Shown here: positions 47,301 through 59,757 of the stretch, piece after piece | Position numbering within the stretch: the stretch's first letter is position 1 | Layout: each line of letters starts with the position of its first letter | Assembly: GCF_029784155.1 (NCBI RefSeq) | Contig: NC_073693.1 | Span: forward strand, 358,065,825-358,129,824 | From: Uranotaenia lowii | Lineage: Eukaryota; Arthropoda; Insecta; Diptera; Culicidae | Direction: 5' to 3' | Length of the DNA stretch: 64,000 nt | Made by a program: the position numbers and the translations under genes | Notes under the pieces: generated by a model | What the model saw: the letters and a program-made list of their open reading frames with translations, nothing else | Told to the model about the DNA's origin: nothing | The model's database searches: none

Positions 47301-48349
47301 ATGCCGTCCAAGGAAGAAGAGCAGCGTATCAAAAAATTATGCTCGCGCATCGCGAAAATCCGAGCTACTCGCACGCAAAGCTGCCAAAATCGCTAAAAGT
47401 TGCCAAATCAACCGTTACAAATGTAATTTAAGTGTTTGGGGAACGTTTGTCGACAGCCAGGAAGTCTGGATCGTGAGGAAATCGAAAACCGGAAGCCGCT
47501 GAGACGACAAAGAGAGTTGCCGGGAGTTTCAAGCAAAACCCTAAACGCTCTCTCCGAGATGCCGCAAATAAGCTGGGTGTATCGTCTACAACCGTGCATC
47601 GAGCCAAAACACGAGCCGGACTATCGACTTACAAGAAGGTAGTGACTCCAAAAAGCGATGATAAACAAAATACGACGGCCAAAGCGCGATCCCGGAGGCT
47701 GTACACGACGATGCTGACGAAGTTTGACTGCGTGGTAATGGACGACGAAACCTATGTCAAAGCCTACTACAAGCAGCTTCCGGGACAGGAGTTTTAAACG
47801 GCAAAAGGAAGGGGAAAGGTAGCAGATATTTTTAAGCACATAAAACTGTCAAAGTTCGCGACGAAATATCTGGTTTGGCAAGCCATCTTTACCTGTGGCT
47901 TGAAAAGCAGCATTTTCATAGCTTCCGGGACTGTCAACCAAGAAATTTACGTTAAAGAGTGTTTGAATAAACGTCACTGTCACGTACTGTTTTGGCTGGA
48001 TTTGGCATCTTGCCATTACGGTAAAAAGGCCATGGAGTGGTACGCCGCCAACAACGTGCAGGTGGTTCCCAAAGACAGGAACCCTCCCAACACGCCGGAG
48101 CCCCGCCCAATTGAGAAACACTGGGCTATTGTCAAGCGGAACCTAAAGAAGACCAAAAAAAATGCTAAGGACGAGCAGCAGTTCAAGGCAAACTGGCTTT
48201 CTGCGGCGAAGAAGGTGGACAAGGTGGCTGTACAAGGTCTGATGGCAGGGGTCAAGCGTAAGGCCCGGCAATTCGGATTTGGAAAAGTGGAAGCCAAACT
48301 GAATATTTTCCTGAATTTTATACTGATGAAACTTGAAAAAGAAATTTAA
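47301..48349 (+). pseudogene. Broken DD37E transposase
   Basis: It starts at ATG 47301 (MPSKEEEQRIKK) and shifts frame near 47335 to a helix-turn-helix segment (HRENPSYSHAKLPKSLKVAK), then a stop. The second DNA-binding part appears in another frame (RVAGSFKQNPKRSLRDAANK, VSSTTVHRAKTRAGLSTYKK). The catalytic part has VVMDDETYVK; a TAA at 47795-47797, where Tyr is expected after LPGQEF; a deletion of about ten residues after ECLNKR; then FWLDLASCHY and PRPIEKHWAIVK. Spacing between the last Asp and Glu is 37 residues. Compared with the copy at 1951-2912 it differs widely, so the two belong to separate lineages. Confidence 0.9.
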
Positions 48350-48934
48350 TTTGATTTTTTAAATAATCGTTTTCACCGATTTACACGCGTTTTCCCTTGA
48401 CCAAATTTTGACCGTATCACCCTTTACTGTGATTGCATCGGTAACGATTTGAAATTTTGAAGTAAACGAAGCATGGAACCCAATTTTTGTGGAAAAAATC
48501 TATTTGAATTTTTTGAATTTCAGGTTGGATAAATGTATTAAATTTTCTGGGAAATGGCAATCCTGGCGAAAAATTTTCTGGGAAATGGTTCATTCTGGTA
48601 AATTTTTTTCTGGGAAATGGTTCATTTTGGGAAAAAAAAATCTGGTAAATGGTGCATTCTGGGATAGTGGATTTGTGGTGATTGAAATTCTGGTGATTTT
48701 TCATTCTGGGCAATGGTTTTGTGGAAAATGGAGTACAACCATCATCATCATCAAATATTATTCCTAATTTGAATTGAGTTTAAAAAACAACTTCAGAACT
48801 TTTTTATTTATTTCATGATATTTTCATTTTTTTTTTTAACCAACACACATACACATATGATCTCAGTGAAAATTTGTGTTTCTTTGAGGAAATTTTGTTT
48901 CCTAAACTCTAAGCGTATTTTCATCATTCGAAGT

Positions 48935-49075
48935 TGGCTAGCATCTCACAAATGCTAAAACCACCAGACCACAAAAAGTGTACTATTAATGGCATGACCG
49001 GGATTCGATCTCATGAAACTTGGCGAAGATAACTTGAACACTAACCACTACGCCAAAGCCGCTGGCTGGAGGTTT
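48935..49075 (-). mobile_element. tRNA-derived SINE, copy 2
   Basis: The minus strand reads TGGCGTAGTGG (A box, 49045-49055) and AGATCGAATCC (B box, 49001-49011), followed by a body shared with copy 1. This is the best preserved A box of the three copies. Confidence 0.82.
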
Positions 49076-50985
49076 GTTAGTTCTATTCATTTTTATTCTA
49101 ATTCATTTTTATTCTAATAACTTCATATCACCAAAAAGAGGAGTAATTGACAAATCTGACAAAAGATTCGCATTCAGTACGCCAAAATCTACCAAATCAA
49201 TCATTAAAACATTTATTTTCATTTAAATTTACATGATTTTCAATTTTACATAAAGTAGGATGTACTCTCAGCTGTCAACAAAGTTCGTCAGTTTGTTTTC
49301 GCTCCAGTCAGTCTTGCATGGAATTTAAATTCAGCTTGCTACTTGCAGAATACTCCGTCAAGTTAATTTCAAACCAATAATATTTCTAATAAGAGATAAA
49401 ATAAGATTGCAAAATAGCTTTTTTAAACTTTTACGATTTATTTTAACAATGCAATGATTGATCTTTTTTTCAGGAACATACAACCTCAAAAGTAGCAAAA
49501 AATAGTGACGAAAATGGTGTTCGTGTCCTACAACGTGCATTCCAATTCCCGAAGAATTATTGGCTCCCTCTTGTTAACAAGTGTAGATCTCAAATTGAAA
49601 GAATTGGTTCCGTGTCCAATTTGTGTTTTCCTTAAATGGAATAATTTCATAAATCATATGCCAATAAGAATTCTATTATCAATATCTAATTTTTTTTAAA
49701 TTTGTAGTAATCTAAACCAAATCCTTTAAATCTGTCTTCCTTACGGACAGAATCTGTACCCAAAAAATGAAAAATCAGTACTCTTTTAGACAAATCTGTA
49801 CTTGCGGCTACCATGCTCAAGGCTGTTTTAGATTTTTGTTATCTGGCGTTCGGAGCAGAGGTGCCAAGTGCAACAAAAGGGATCAACTTCTTGGTTATTT
49901 AGCTTGCAGTTTATATCGAAAAACACCGTTAAAATATCATCTGAACCAAAGACTACCATCGGTTTAGGAGGTTAAGCTGATTTATTACAGAATCGATTGA
50001 TTTTCTTATCAATTAATTACAAATTCAATTGTTATTTAAACATTTTTTTTATAAATGTGGACAATTCCGAACATTTCAAAAACCAATTCAAAAAATCAGG
50101 ACAATAGGAGAATTTTAAAAATTTTTAAAAATCAGGACAGCCTCTCCAAAATCAAGACAAAATTTATTCCTCCCTGCACAGCTTGTGGAATCAGTCGAAA
50201 ATAATTGCACTCTCTTTCACTGGACAAGCCGATCCGAGGAGTTTTGTCATTCATGTTAGAGAGCTTGTAAATGCCGGTCCGGCATAGAATCTTATACCGA
50301 TAATTCCACCTCCTAGGAAGTTCAAGTTCAAGTCTGATTTGTGCGGGTAGCTGCGCAGAGAGACAACCTGACAAGAGGACCACCAGAAGGAGGGCATCAT
50401 AACAGCCAGAAGGACCAGCAAGTGCAGAGGGTGTCTGGCTAGTTTCGTGGATGGTTGTTGAGATAAACATGATGACGACATTATAAACACAAACAATCAG
50501 ACAGGACACCCTGTAGCAAATTGCAAAGCGATTACACTGCCATCTGTTGCTGACATTGCCTACCAACATCGCGATTGAAAATTTTACTTTGGCAGGAAGC
50601 CATGATATCTTGTCATTTATAGCTACAATGAAAACAAGCATACCTTAGTTTTTGCTGATGCAAGAATTTTCTAGGAAAATGTTGGTTTTCAATTACTATG
50701 ATCGCTATTGTTAATGTATTTAAAACATATTGACCGTCCTGGAGAAGCCAGGAAACGATGGTGAAATACGAAGTTAATATTGATAGTTCTTTTTTTATAG
50801 TAAATATTGATAGTTCAAAGTCTTAACATTTGATGGATAAAACTGGGATATAAGCTGAGGCTCAGGTTTTCATATGCTCAATAATGTAATGCTCGATTGG
50901 TCTTTTAAATTATGGATAAAACTTTTTTGAAAGATGTTATTCAATTCTGCTGTATAATCATCGTTCTCAACAGTCAGCATATTTA
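49076..50985 (-). other. Intronic DNA, nothing firmly assigned
   Basis: A 169-codon open frame on the minus strand (50132-50641) has hydrophobic stretches but no recognised family, and ORFs on the other strand are absent there. It starts in the intron with no splice context for the DIP-like gene. It could be an orphan or part of an uncharacterised retroelement. Confidence 0.4.
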
Positions 50986-50989
50986 TTAT

Positions 50990-51466
50990 GAAAATTGTTC
51001 GACGAATGAAACCAAGGCCCGCAAAACCTTTCGCTATCGTTGAGGAGATATGTGGATATCCAGGGTGATTTCAAGATCCTTGATGATTAATGTGCGGCTC
51101 AAAACGGTCGACGACATTTTATATTCGAAAATGATGGAATTTCGTTGACGAGTGAATGAGATGGTAGTGCATTTGGCAATATTTATAGTCATACCGTTGT
51201 GATGACACCAAGCCTGAAGGAAATCGACGTCCTTTTGAAGAGCTCAGCAATCCACTAAAGATGAAATTGTCCGGAAAATTTTTAGATCATCGGCGTAAAG
51301 TAGGTTTTCCGACTCAAGAAGGTCGCATAAGTCGTTGATGAAAATAAGGAAGATCACCAGATGGGAACACCAGATGTGATCTCGAATGGTGTCGAGTTCA
51401 CTGCAGCGAGTCGTACGAAAGCAGTTCGTAATCATCACACCGTGAAGTGTGACATAAAGCAATCGT
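50990..51466 (-). pseudogene. Fragment of a jockey/CR1-like reverse transcriptase
   Basis: Minus-strand frames give EITSGVP, IFLIFINDLCDLLESENLLY, ADDLKIFRTISSLVDC, then after a stop DVDFLQAWCHHNGMTINIAK and CTTISFTRQRNSIIFEYKMS. This is the palm region of a non-LTR reverse transcriptase, with the YADD catalytic box and the following thumb start. The GVPQGS motif is mutated. It is truncated at both ends and intronic. Confidence 0.88.
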
Positions 51467-51499
51467 AATGTATAATTTGTATAGTTTATAGTTATTTAG

Positions 51500-51590
51500 A
51501 AACTTTACTGTGTATACCGTGACCGGAATTCGATCTCATGGCCGTTAGCTTAGAAGACTTGACACTATCTTCCACACCAAGGGCGGCGGC
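51500..51590 (-). mobile_element. tRNA-derived SINE, copy 3 (short)
   Basis: The minus strand has TTGGTGTGGAAG (A-box-like, 51570-51581) and AGATCGAATTCC (B box, 51525-51536 with one extra T). CATGAGATCGAATTCCGGTC matches the other two copies. Only the tRNA-like head is clear. Confidence 0.7.
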
Positions 51591-52481
51591 GAACCTCTAT
51601 AAACTTCAACCACACAAGCTGGATAACTTCATCCGGAAATCGAGAAAGAGGGAGAAGCTTTGATATTCTGCTACGCTGCGCTTACCATACGTCTGCTGAC
51701 TTCCGATGGCTGGAAAAAGTTGTTGGTGCTTGGAAACAGATAAACTTTCTCAATATGCGAATTGAAAGATGGTGTTGAAACTCATTCGCGTTTCGATGAT
51801 TGCTGGTGGTACTAGCGATCGCTAGAGTAGAGTTTTCCCTATAAATAACTCTTTTCCACCGCTGAAAACTGCGTTATCAAAAAAAAAAAATTATGCGCCT
51901 ATGTTTGATCATGCATTTTATCGGCCTCATCGGTAGAAGTTATGTTTTTATTGTAAGAACATTTCAAGACTATGAAAATTATAGGTCGATAGAAAGTTAG
52001 AAGAAGTTAATAGATGTTGATTGAAAATGAGCGGATTGTATTTAATATAAAACATTTTCATCTCATGTTATCAAATCTTTCCTCATCAAAATTTCAACGG
52101 CGATCGATTTTATGGAAACTGTTTGTTCAAAAATTGAACTGATTCTACAGAATAATTTTTGTTTTTAATTTTTTTTATAATCTTATTTAATATTTTCATT
52201 TCATTTTGATTGACGACACTTTTATTTCAAGAAATTTCAACAATATGTAAGAATGTTGTAATGTATCATGCTTTTTTCCTCTGAGTGAGTTCACACGTTT
52301 GTAATTGGTTGGAGGATGAAGTTCATCGGCGATAATGGTTCTGTTGAAGCAAATAGCCCAAATCCCACAGATATTTCACTTTAAATTCTTGCAAGATTAA
52401 ACTAATGGTTTCCTTCGGAAAATGGATAGCATTTGATCCTACTCACATAAATATTTCTTTCTTTCTTCGCTTCAGACTTAC

Positions 52482-52612
52482 CTTATAGGCACCTAAATTT
52501 TGTACAGCGCAGCTCAGCGTCGCTTCTCTACCGATAGGAACTGTAACATTTTCGATTGGGCTGGCAAAGCTGGGCTTCGGTTCCTGCTCGTTGCCCCGGC
52601 CATCGGTGTTCC
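52482..52612 (-). CDS. DIP-like gene, first half of Ig1 (most 5' exon in window)
   Basis: A 131-bp exon between acceptor TTTTGCAG (52613-52620) and donor GTAAGT (52476-52481). After a split codon it reads NTDGRGNEQEPKPSFASPIE, NVTVPIGREATLSCAVQNLG and AYK, ending in phase 0. SPIENVTVPIGREATL is the N-terminal signature of mature DIPs and carries the first Ig1 cysteine and an NVT sequon. The short acidic linker before PSFASP indicates that the signal peptide is on a further upstream exon. Confidence 0.95.
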
Positions 52613-55600
52613 CTGCAAAAGGAAGAGAAAGAAAAAAAATGAGAATGTAGAAGGTTAGCTACCTATTGAAATCATCCATTAGATCTCTATGAAGCCATTT
52701 CAAATTCAAAGATAAAAGCGAAGAATGCGTACCCACTGCTTTCGGTTTTAGAATGGCAAATGACTTTACTACCCTCCGGGAGGAGGAAATCGAAACGAAA
52801 CTTACTGAAAGAAAGTTTCCCCAGGTGCCTGAATCGTCTTCGCTCAGGTTGTAGGAAATAAAAATTCTTTAATAGGAAAATCAGACCGGAAGCTAGCGGA
52901 AGCTTCTGTCGGACGAACCTATCGGTAATTAAACTTTCATGCAGATCACATTAAGAAATTAAACAGGACATTTACCTGCTAGAAAAGGCGCACTTTGCAG
53001 CTTTCATCGAGAGCCAGTTAAGCCATTAATCTCAAGGACCAATTTTGAATTGGAAAAAAAGGGAAATGAGCTCTTTTGATTGCAGTTGAGATTTTATGAA
53101 AGAATGTGCTTCCGAATGAAATAATAATATTTCAAAGATTGAAATATGAGATAATTCTTTGAGATTGTGTTTTAATAATAATTATGAATAACTTTAAAGA
53201 AAAATCGCAATAAAGAAGAGTTATGTGACCCAATTTAAACATTTTCAAACAGAAGATAATTGCTTGACCTCCGGTCTAAATGAATCGAAAAACAAGGGTC
53301 AACTTTATGAATTAAATTTAAAACATTCAAGCTAACAGCCCGGCCCATTTTTCGCTCAAGCTAGCTCAACTTCTCGAATCGAATGTATGTATAAAACAAG
53401 CCCTCGCTGCTCGTATTTGCTGAGTCTCTTCGGAGGCTTGCAACTTCCCGTTGCTAACAATGGATGTTATTTATGATTTAGCGATTCGAAATGACCGGAA
53501 AACTACCGAAGAGCAACTATACTAACTTCATGCAACGGCGCTGCCATTTGCTGACCCCTCAACTCCCTGCCATGGGCCATTATTTCCAGTTTAAAAGGCC
53601 AAAAATGTTGGCACTCGTCCCGACAACGGCTATGCCGAGCCGGTTTGCAGCAGAATGGCCAGCAAAAAAACGGGGTTCACGACATGAAAACATATGGTTC
53701 CACATTCGAAAAGTCTCGCCAGTTGCTCTACATACAACTTGTCAAACTAGATCCAACTATAGGCGAATTAAAGTGTCGGAAAATATGAGCTTTGGATTGA
53801 AAAGGAAAAAAAACGAATGTGAAAGGGAAATGGAATTTTCTCGTCATGGCACTGAAATGATCTTCTTCTGTTGATTTGGATTTCAAGCTCCAATAAAGAA
53901 AAAGTACTTATGCCAATGTTTAATCATGCTTTAATGCATGGCATTCCAGAGTTTGAAAACAGTTTTTCATGCTTATCCGGAAGGTTTTATATAAATAGTC
54001 AAACAAGCTAAGTTTTTCATGTTTGTCCGGAAGATTCTTTCCACGGCCTAATTAAGCTCTGAAAAGTCTGTAAACTACTGGACAACAAGTGTCTGGAGTG
54101 AGCAAACTCGTACGCCAGTTTTCGAAAAGGCTTATTTTAATCGTTACTTTCGCTGTCCAAAACTTTTCAGTGCACTATCGATCGGTTTTTATCAGAAACC
54201 GGTGATTTTGTTCAAGTTATCACGTTTTTAACGGTCGCCATGTAAGAAGAAGAGTTTCTGTACATAACATTCATTTGATCTTCAGAAAGGTGCCGACCAT
54301 GACCAGTTGGCAACAGACGTGTTTTATTTCGCTCCGTCGCTGAAAATTGTGTTTTCTCATATTCCGATATTATTAATTTAAAAACAGTACGTAATTGTTT
54401 CTAACACGAATGGACCAGGGTGATAGTTAGTAATAGTTGGGAAAAATATTGCCCCTCGTTGGAATAAATCTATGGATCATCGTTACTCCCAAGTGCTGGA
54501 TCTAAATTGGACACCATCAAGAGCAGACTGAAGAAAAAAAAATTCTCCATCAATTTCCAACGACCTCATGAACCTCATAATGTGTTCTTTTATTTAGGAA
54601 TAAAACAAACATTTTTTTTTCTTGGGAGCATCTGAAATACTCCAGTATTTTCACTAAATTTGTGTGTCGTAGCTACGAATCGGTTTCATGCGTATTTCAA
54701 ATTTATAATAGGTACTCAATCTGTTTTCTATTTCGAATGATAAACAAACATCCAATGAAGTTTGTAAACTTATAACATTATGAAGTAATTGGCCAGGAAG
54801 GTCAACGTAGATTGGAAGCGCAAAAATATAAACAAGCTTTTCTTGATTAAACTGAAAAATTTCTATTCCATCAAAAGGCGTCAATCTTTTTTTTTTTTGC
54901 AACGTGGTAGCCTGGTTCAAATCCCCAAAAAGCTGGAAAAAAGTTTATTTTTCATGTCAGCGACAACAAAATTTTTAAATGTAGGATTCGAGAAACTGGA
55001 TACACCTTCAATGGAACAAACAAGAACGACAACTGAAACACAAATAAATAAAAGAAGATTTTTTTATTGTTTACTCCAAACAATTAAAAAGGCATCTCTA
55101 TTTTTTAAAAATCATAACTGTCTATACCGAAGTGATATATTATGCTATATCAGATATACTAGAACCGATATACACCACTTAACGAGAAATCGGGAGACAC
55201 GAATAGCGCTATCTGGTGACAGAAATGGAACTATTACACTGTGAATTTTTTCGGAGCTTTGATCAGAGATGCCAGGTGTCCTGATTTTTCAATTGACAAT
55301 CGCAAAAAGTATGGCGTAGCATATAGAAAAGGCGGAAGTAAAATGATTACTATTTGAATAAATATGAATTATTAACAGCGCATATTCTTACAATTCTTAA
55401 AACGTTGTCTAAACCCTTAAAGCATCGGCAGCGGACACATGCTAGGTCCTTTTTTAGCTTTAGCAGTACATTTGCGCACCGGTAAGTACTAAACTGGTTT
55501 CCATTTTAGCCACTGGTGACGTTCCGATAGGTGTTGTTGTTTTTTGATGCTATTTCCTTTTGTAAGCATCTGTCAAATCAGGAGCTGGTCGGTATTCAAA

Positions 55601-57384
55601 TATGGCTCCTGGCTTGCTTTTTCAATACCGAGGAGCAAGTGTCAAAATTGAGTGTTATTATAGCTTTGACACCTGACCACTGCTGATACTCTTAAACATC
55701 GTGATTGTAATATTCCTATCGATTTAGCGCAAAGTTTAAAAAAAAAGAATGAAAAGGGAATGTTATTAGAATCATAAACTTTAAGGTCAAGAATTCGTAA
55801 TAAATGACTAATTTATTATGACTTCATAAATAACTAAAAATACATTGATTTACGACACTCGCCATAAAATCTGCCTGCACAGATTTTAAACTTTTGCATT
55901 GCAAATTTCCGCCAACACTTAACGAGAAAGCAAACAAACTACATATTCTTAACCAAACATTTGCGCCTTTTAGTTTCTTTAAATCAAATTCCATAAATTT
56001 TATTTCATCTTTATCTTTATTTCGAGTTTTTAACAACGATCCGCTACCTAGAATATGTCATACAAAACGGCAAATCAAAATAAGCGGAAGCTTAATACAA
56101 ATTTTAAAAGCTTAGCTAAGAGACGAAAATAAAATATAGATAAAGTAAAAAAAAAAATTGAAATTCAAAAATGATTATTATTAATTTTTCCTAGTTATAT
56201 TTAAACAGTTTTTTGTGTTTTGGAATATCATTTATTTTGCAATAGTAAAAAATAATAAAAACGTTTCATTTCAAAACCAATATACATGCCAATACCAATA
56301 TAATTTCGTCACATTCCATGGCGGGAACAGAATTTTTCCTTCTTGGTGATAACAAATGACATGATGCTTAATGTGCAAACAGTTTTCGTATTAATTTAAA
56401 AAAAAGGGCTTAAATTTTGTTTTCTCCTTGATAATCGTTTCTGTGAAACTATTTCAGCTGTGATTTTTTATTTGTTTAGATTTTTGTTTTGCGTTCACGT
56501 GCACAAATAAATGATGGGAAAACATTAAGAAATATATCGCATTCCGATTATTCATTGCGAATCGAAAGAGTTTTTTTTTATTTATTTCAGTACAATTGGT
56601 TTGAATTTGAAAGAAAAAACAGTTCTGTTGCATACATTTGTCTCAATGATAAAAAAAAATCAATCTGTGCCCTTTCAAAATGTTAATCTGCTGATCAGGG
56701 ATGCCGTCCGAACATATTTTCATCACTTTTTTTGTTTAGTTTAGGAACACATAAAAAAAAATTCCGCTCATTCAAATTCAAAATTCGAATTCAAAATGCG
56801 CACCACCAGCCTTTACTTCTTTTATGTTTTTCAGAAGATATGTCACAAGTCTCTCAGGCATGATTCCAAGTCCATAATCAGAAAACATGGATATTTGTTG
56901 TTAGCTTTTTGTTTTTGATTTTTTTAATCAATTAATTAATTATAAACATTCAAGAGAGATTATTGTCATGTTATTGCTGGATAAAGGCTCGGTATAATGT
57001 CCTTTTACCTAAGATCTGGATTTGATAAATGATCTAACAAAATGATAAACCAATTTGTTTGAAAATGTTCAAATATTAACAAGAACAATCTAGCATGAGA
57101 CAATAACAATACCATCTTTTAATACGAATCGTTTAAAACCCCATTTTTTGCCAAATTGAAAAGCGACACCCGTCATCTAGTAAAGAGAAAATAACAATAT
57201 TTCTACGTAAATTTCGTGATGTTTTTTTCTGACCGATTGAATTTAAAATCTTTTTCTTAAAAAAACACTTTATGCGCATCCAAATCTATGTATTTTTTGA
57301 AACAATAAAATTTGTTGGTTTACTAAAATTTTTATGGTGCAAGAATAGAAACAAACAATTTCATTTATTATAACTGGCATCCCT
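52613..57384 (-). other. Upstream intron of the DIP-like gene
   Basis: No signal-peptide exon could be identified. A 127-codon plus-strand frame (53491-53874) and a 151-codon frame (54789-55244) lack recognisable domains. GAGATGCCAGGTGTCCTGAT (55265) and CAGGGATGCCGTCC (56696) look like copies of a repeat end. Confidence 0.5.
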
Positions 57385-57436
57385 GGGGAAATCTTCGGGG
57401 TGACACCTTCCCTGGCGTCACCCCGAAGATCTCCCC
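57385..57436. repeat. Stable 52-bp hairpin
   Basis: Two 23-base arms (57385-57407 and 57414-57436) pair with two mismatches that become G-U pairs in one RNA strand; the loop is six bases. The arms are GC-rich (CTTCGGGGTGAC) in an AT-rich context. Confidence 0.85.
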
Positions 57437-57529
57437 GCTTATCCTGAGCGATGTCAGCTTCTGGGTCTAGAAACTCTTGGATGCCGCCGAAAGACTCAAC
57501 AGGCAGCATTTATCTCAAAAATTTTCAAC

Positions 57530-57840
57530 GGAGAAGTGCAATCGCCAAATTTGCTAGGAATGATTAACTTCAGTGCCCCATCAAGGACCCTACGATCTGG
57601 CTCGTTACTATTCAATCAAACTCATCGAACTTCGTATGGCTTCAATGAGCCACTAAGCGCGATGGTGCGTATGTTCCAGGATGCTGAACACCTACACCAG
57701 TTTGGAGAATCTACAAGTCGCTTTATTCGTCGAATACGTCAGTCCAGATTATTTAATATTGTTTGACCGTGTTTTTACTATTCATTTAAACTTTTATGTT
57801 CGATGAAATAATAATAAAATAAGTAAATAAGTAAATCCCT
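57530..57840 (+). mobile_element. 3' end of a 5'-truncated jockey-like LINE
   Basis: The frame ending at 57766 reads SAPSRTLRSGSLLFNQTHRT, SYGFNEPLSAMVRMFQDAEH and STSRFIRRIRQSRLF, the usual C-terminus of jockey/CR1-like reverse transcriptases. A short 3' UTR and an AATAATAAAATAAGTAAATA tail follow (57808-57838). It is truncated 5', as most LINE insertions are. Confidence 0.8.
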
Positions 57841-58219
57841 GATCAAGTCGAGTCGGAATACACGCTATTCACAAGTTAGACGAATTTCTCGAATTAATGT
57901 TTCCATTTTGTCCGCTAGAGGATGCTGATGGTGTCGCCTTCTCATTATATGAAGAAAATAAGTGTGGTGAATATTGTTTCAATTATATTTGACTATATTT
58001 TATAGTTTTGAGATGATAAACATTCTCAATATCATGAACTAATAGTTGAAAACCCAAAATTTGCTTAGCTTAGCTTGTTTGACTACTCATATCCACCTTA
58101 AATCGTCAAAACCGAAATGCTTCATTAATTTCAACTACCCAATAACAAAATAATGTATTGATTTTTTTAATCTATTACTCAACTTAGTTGTTTGTTATCA
58201 ATCAATAGTGCATTTCGAA

Positions 58220-58330
58220 TCTCACGATCGCTGGCGTGGCTAAATGGAACAAGTTCCACATCGCCAATGGTTGCTACTCCGTGATTGATCGAGGCCATCA
58301 ATTTTGTGCAAAGACCAATAGAATGGTGCT
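58220..58330 (+). mobile_element. Possible tRNA-like SINE head
   Basis: GGCGTGGCTAAATGG (A-box-like core 58237-58247) and TGATTGATCGAGGCC (B-box-like, 58282-58296) lie 35 bp apart. The B box is poor, and no second copy is in the window. Confidence 0.3.
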
Positions 58331-59241
58331 TGGGACAAGCAGTACATTCTCAATGCACAAAACTCATGCTCTCTTCCTTTCCAAAACTGATCAATAACGG
58401 CGCCGGCCACGTCCTAGTAGTCAATGGGGATAAAATGAAGGAATGTTAGTAGAGTACTTTTTAGGTTCTAACAGGAATCCCTCGTCTCCCCATGTTTCAA
58501 AAGAATATTTTGAAAAATTGAGAAACAAGAATAAACCGGTATCACCAACTATAGAAACCGTCTATACGTTTGCGAATCTATATTTATATATTCAAGGAAG
58601 GGTGTTTTGTTAGTAAGGGAAAGGTGTAGATCAGGATCCATTCTGAAAATGGTGCAACCGTGTTTTCCTACACCTCTTACGCTCCTACATATTTCTTAAG
58701 GAAATTCCTAGTCAATTTATCGAGGCACTTCATTGTGGCAGTAGCAATTTAAATGAAACATGAGAATTCCAATTTCACTAGCTGATTGCCCAATGGATTT
58801 CCCTATCGCCTCCATGAATTTAAAATCAAATTTAAAGATGTCTAGAAAAACAAATCTAATTTAATTTGTAATTGAAATATTATGAACTTTTTGTGAAACT
58901 TCACCACAAAAACTAAACTTATAAATTTTTCTTTAATCAAAATCAGACTTTTTTCAAAGTTGTATAAAATTCTCTAGTCAATTATTTTTATGAAAATAGT
59001 TCGATGCGTTGCTATTGATTGATTGCATATTGAATTGAAAATTATCATTTATATTATACAAATTAAAAATATTTTAAATCAAACTTGATAACAAAATCAT
59101 AAGTAAAATCAAAACACAAAGTTATTGTTGAAAAAAAATATCAAAACATGGGACTTCTAAACGTAAGGAAATAAAAATGAAACGTTGCGTAAATGCAAGC
59201 TTACTTACTCACATTTTTTATTTATTTTTTGCAATCGCATT
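58331..59241. other. AT-rich DNA, nothing recognised
   Basis: There are no coding or repeat signals apart from short A/T runs. Confidence 0.55.
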
Positions 59242-59757
59242 CCCGATCAGGAGAGCATATCAAAATAATAACTCAAACATATCTCACCAAGATATTTACA
59301 TCTGATTCAGTTATAATTAAGTACTCCAAATTTTCGATTTAAGTTTCTCCAATCTGAATTATATCTTATTCTGATTGACAAACTTGAATGGGGTTGAGCT
59401 CATATTCAATGATAAAGATTTTTTTCGGATTGTCTTAAAATAAAATGAATATATCTTATTTTGATATACGTACATCTTTTTCTGAAACACGGACATCGAA
59501 GTTAACGGCTCAAACCTTACATTAACGAGTTTCGCTTAACAGATTCATAAAATTGAATCAAATTTTTGGGAAACCAAAAATGGGGCATGGGGCATATCAA
59601 AAACTGATATAGTTTAGCTATGATCGTATAGATTTTTTGATATAATTTGAGATATTTTAACATCCTACGCGTTCTGAATTACAACTCATTTAGATAGAAA
59701 AAAAAAGTATCAAAATATCTCATTTTGATATAATTTTGTTTTTCCCTCCTGATCGGG
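59242..59757. mobile_element. TIR MITE with CCCGATCAGGAG ends and GATAT-rich interior
   Basis: CCCGATCAGGAG at 59242-59253 is matched by CTCCTGATCGGG at 59746-59757. The interior repeats ATATCTTATT, TTTTGATATA and GAGATATTT words many times. It is 516 bp and non-coding; the target duplication was not resolved. Confidence 0.82.

Larger units (their letters stand above)
47133..48424 (+). mobile_element. Full-length DD37E (ITmD37E-like) element with intact ends
   Basis: A 28-bp terminal inverted repeat, AAGGGTGATACGGTC plus GAAATTTGGTCAA (47133-47160) and its complement (48397-48424), differs at one base. TA duplications are at 47131-47132 and 48425-48426. The element of 1,292 bp contains one transposase reading frame with several breaks. 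Good ends with a broken gene mean it could be moved only by a related enzyme made elsewhere. It sits inside the intron between the two Ig1 exons of the DIP-like gene. Confidence 0.95.
17830..52612 (-). other. DIP/lachesin-family three-Ig cell adhesion gene (5' end outside window)
   Basis: Seven coding exons on the minus strand join in phase to give about 557 residues. The order is Ig1 (52482-52612 plus 45669-45876), Ig2 (45362-45532 plus 30309-30437), Ig3 (29438-29875), a threonine stalk (19143-19274) and a C-terminal exon (18437-18900). Introns are 6.6 kb, 136 bp, 14.9 kb, 433 bp, 10.2 kb and 242 bp. Split codons join sensibly, for example G|TT (Val) between the Ig2 exons and T|TT (Phe) into Ig3. 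Signature segments such as VGWMRASDQTVLALQGRVVT, GCYMCQIN, VPPAVSKRV and MGAYLCIASN are those of insect DIPs, which bind Dpr proteins and help specify synaptic partners. The paralogue could not be fixed. The signal-peptide exon and promoter must lie right of 52612, probably past the window. Arrays 2, 3 and 4 are intronic. Confidence 0.93.

Noticed and set aside
47594..47797. Intact small gene with MDDETYVK
   Set aside because: It is only one fragment of the broken DD37E transposase, ended by an in-frame TAA.
53491..53874. 127-codon plus-strand gene
   Set aside because: No recognisable domain, no splice context, and antisense to a long intron. Length alone is not enough.
57536..57766. Independent 76-codon gene
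   Set aside because: Its sequence matches the usual C-terminus of jockey-like reverse transcriptases and is followed by a LINE-type A/T tail.
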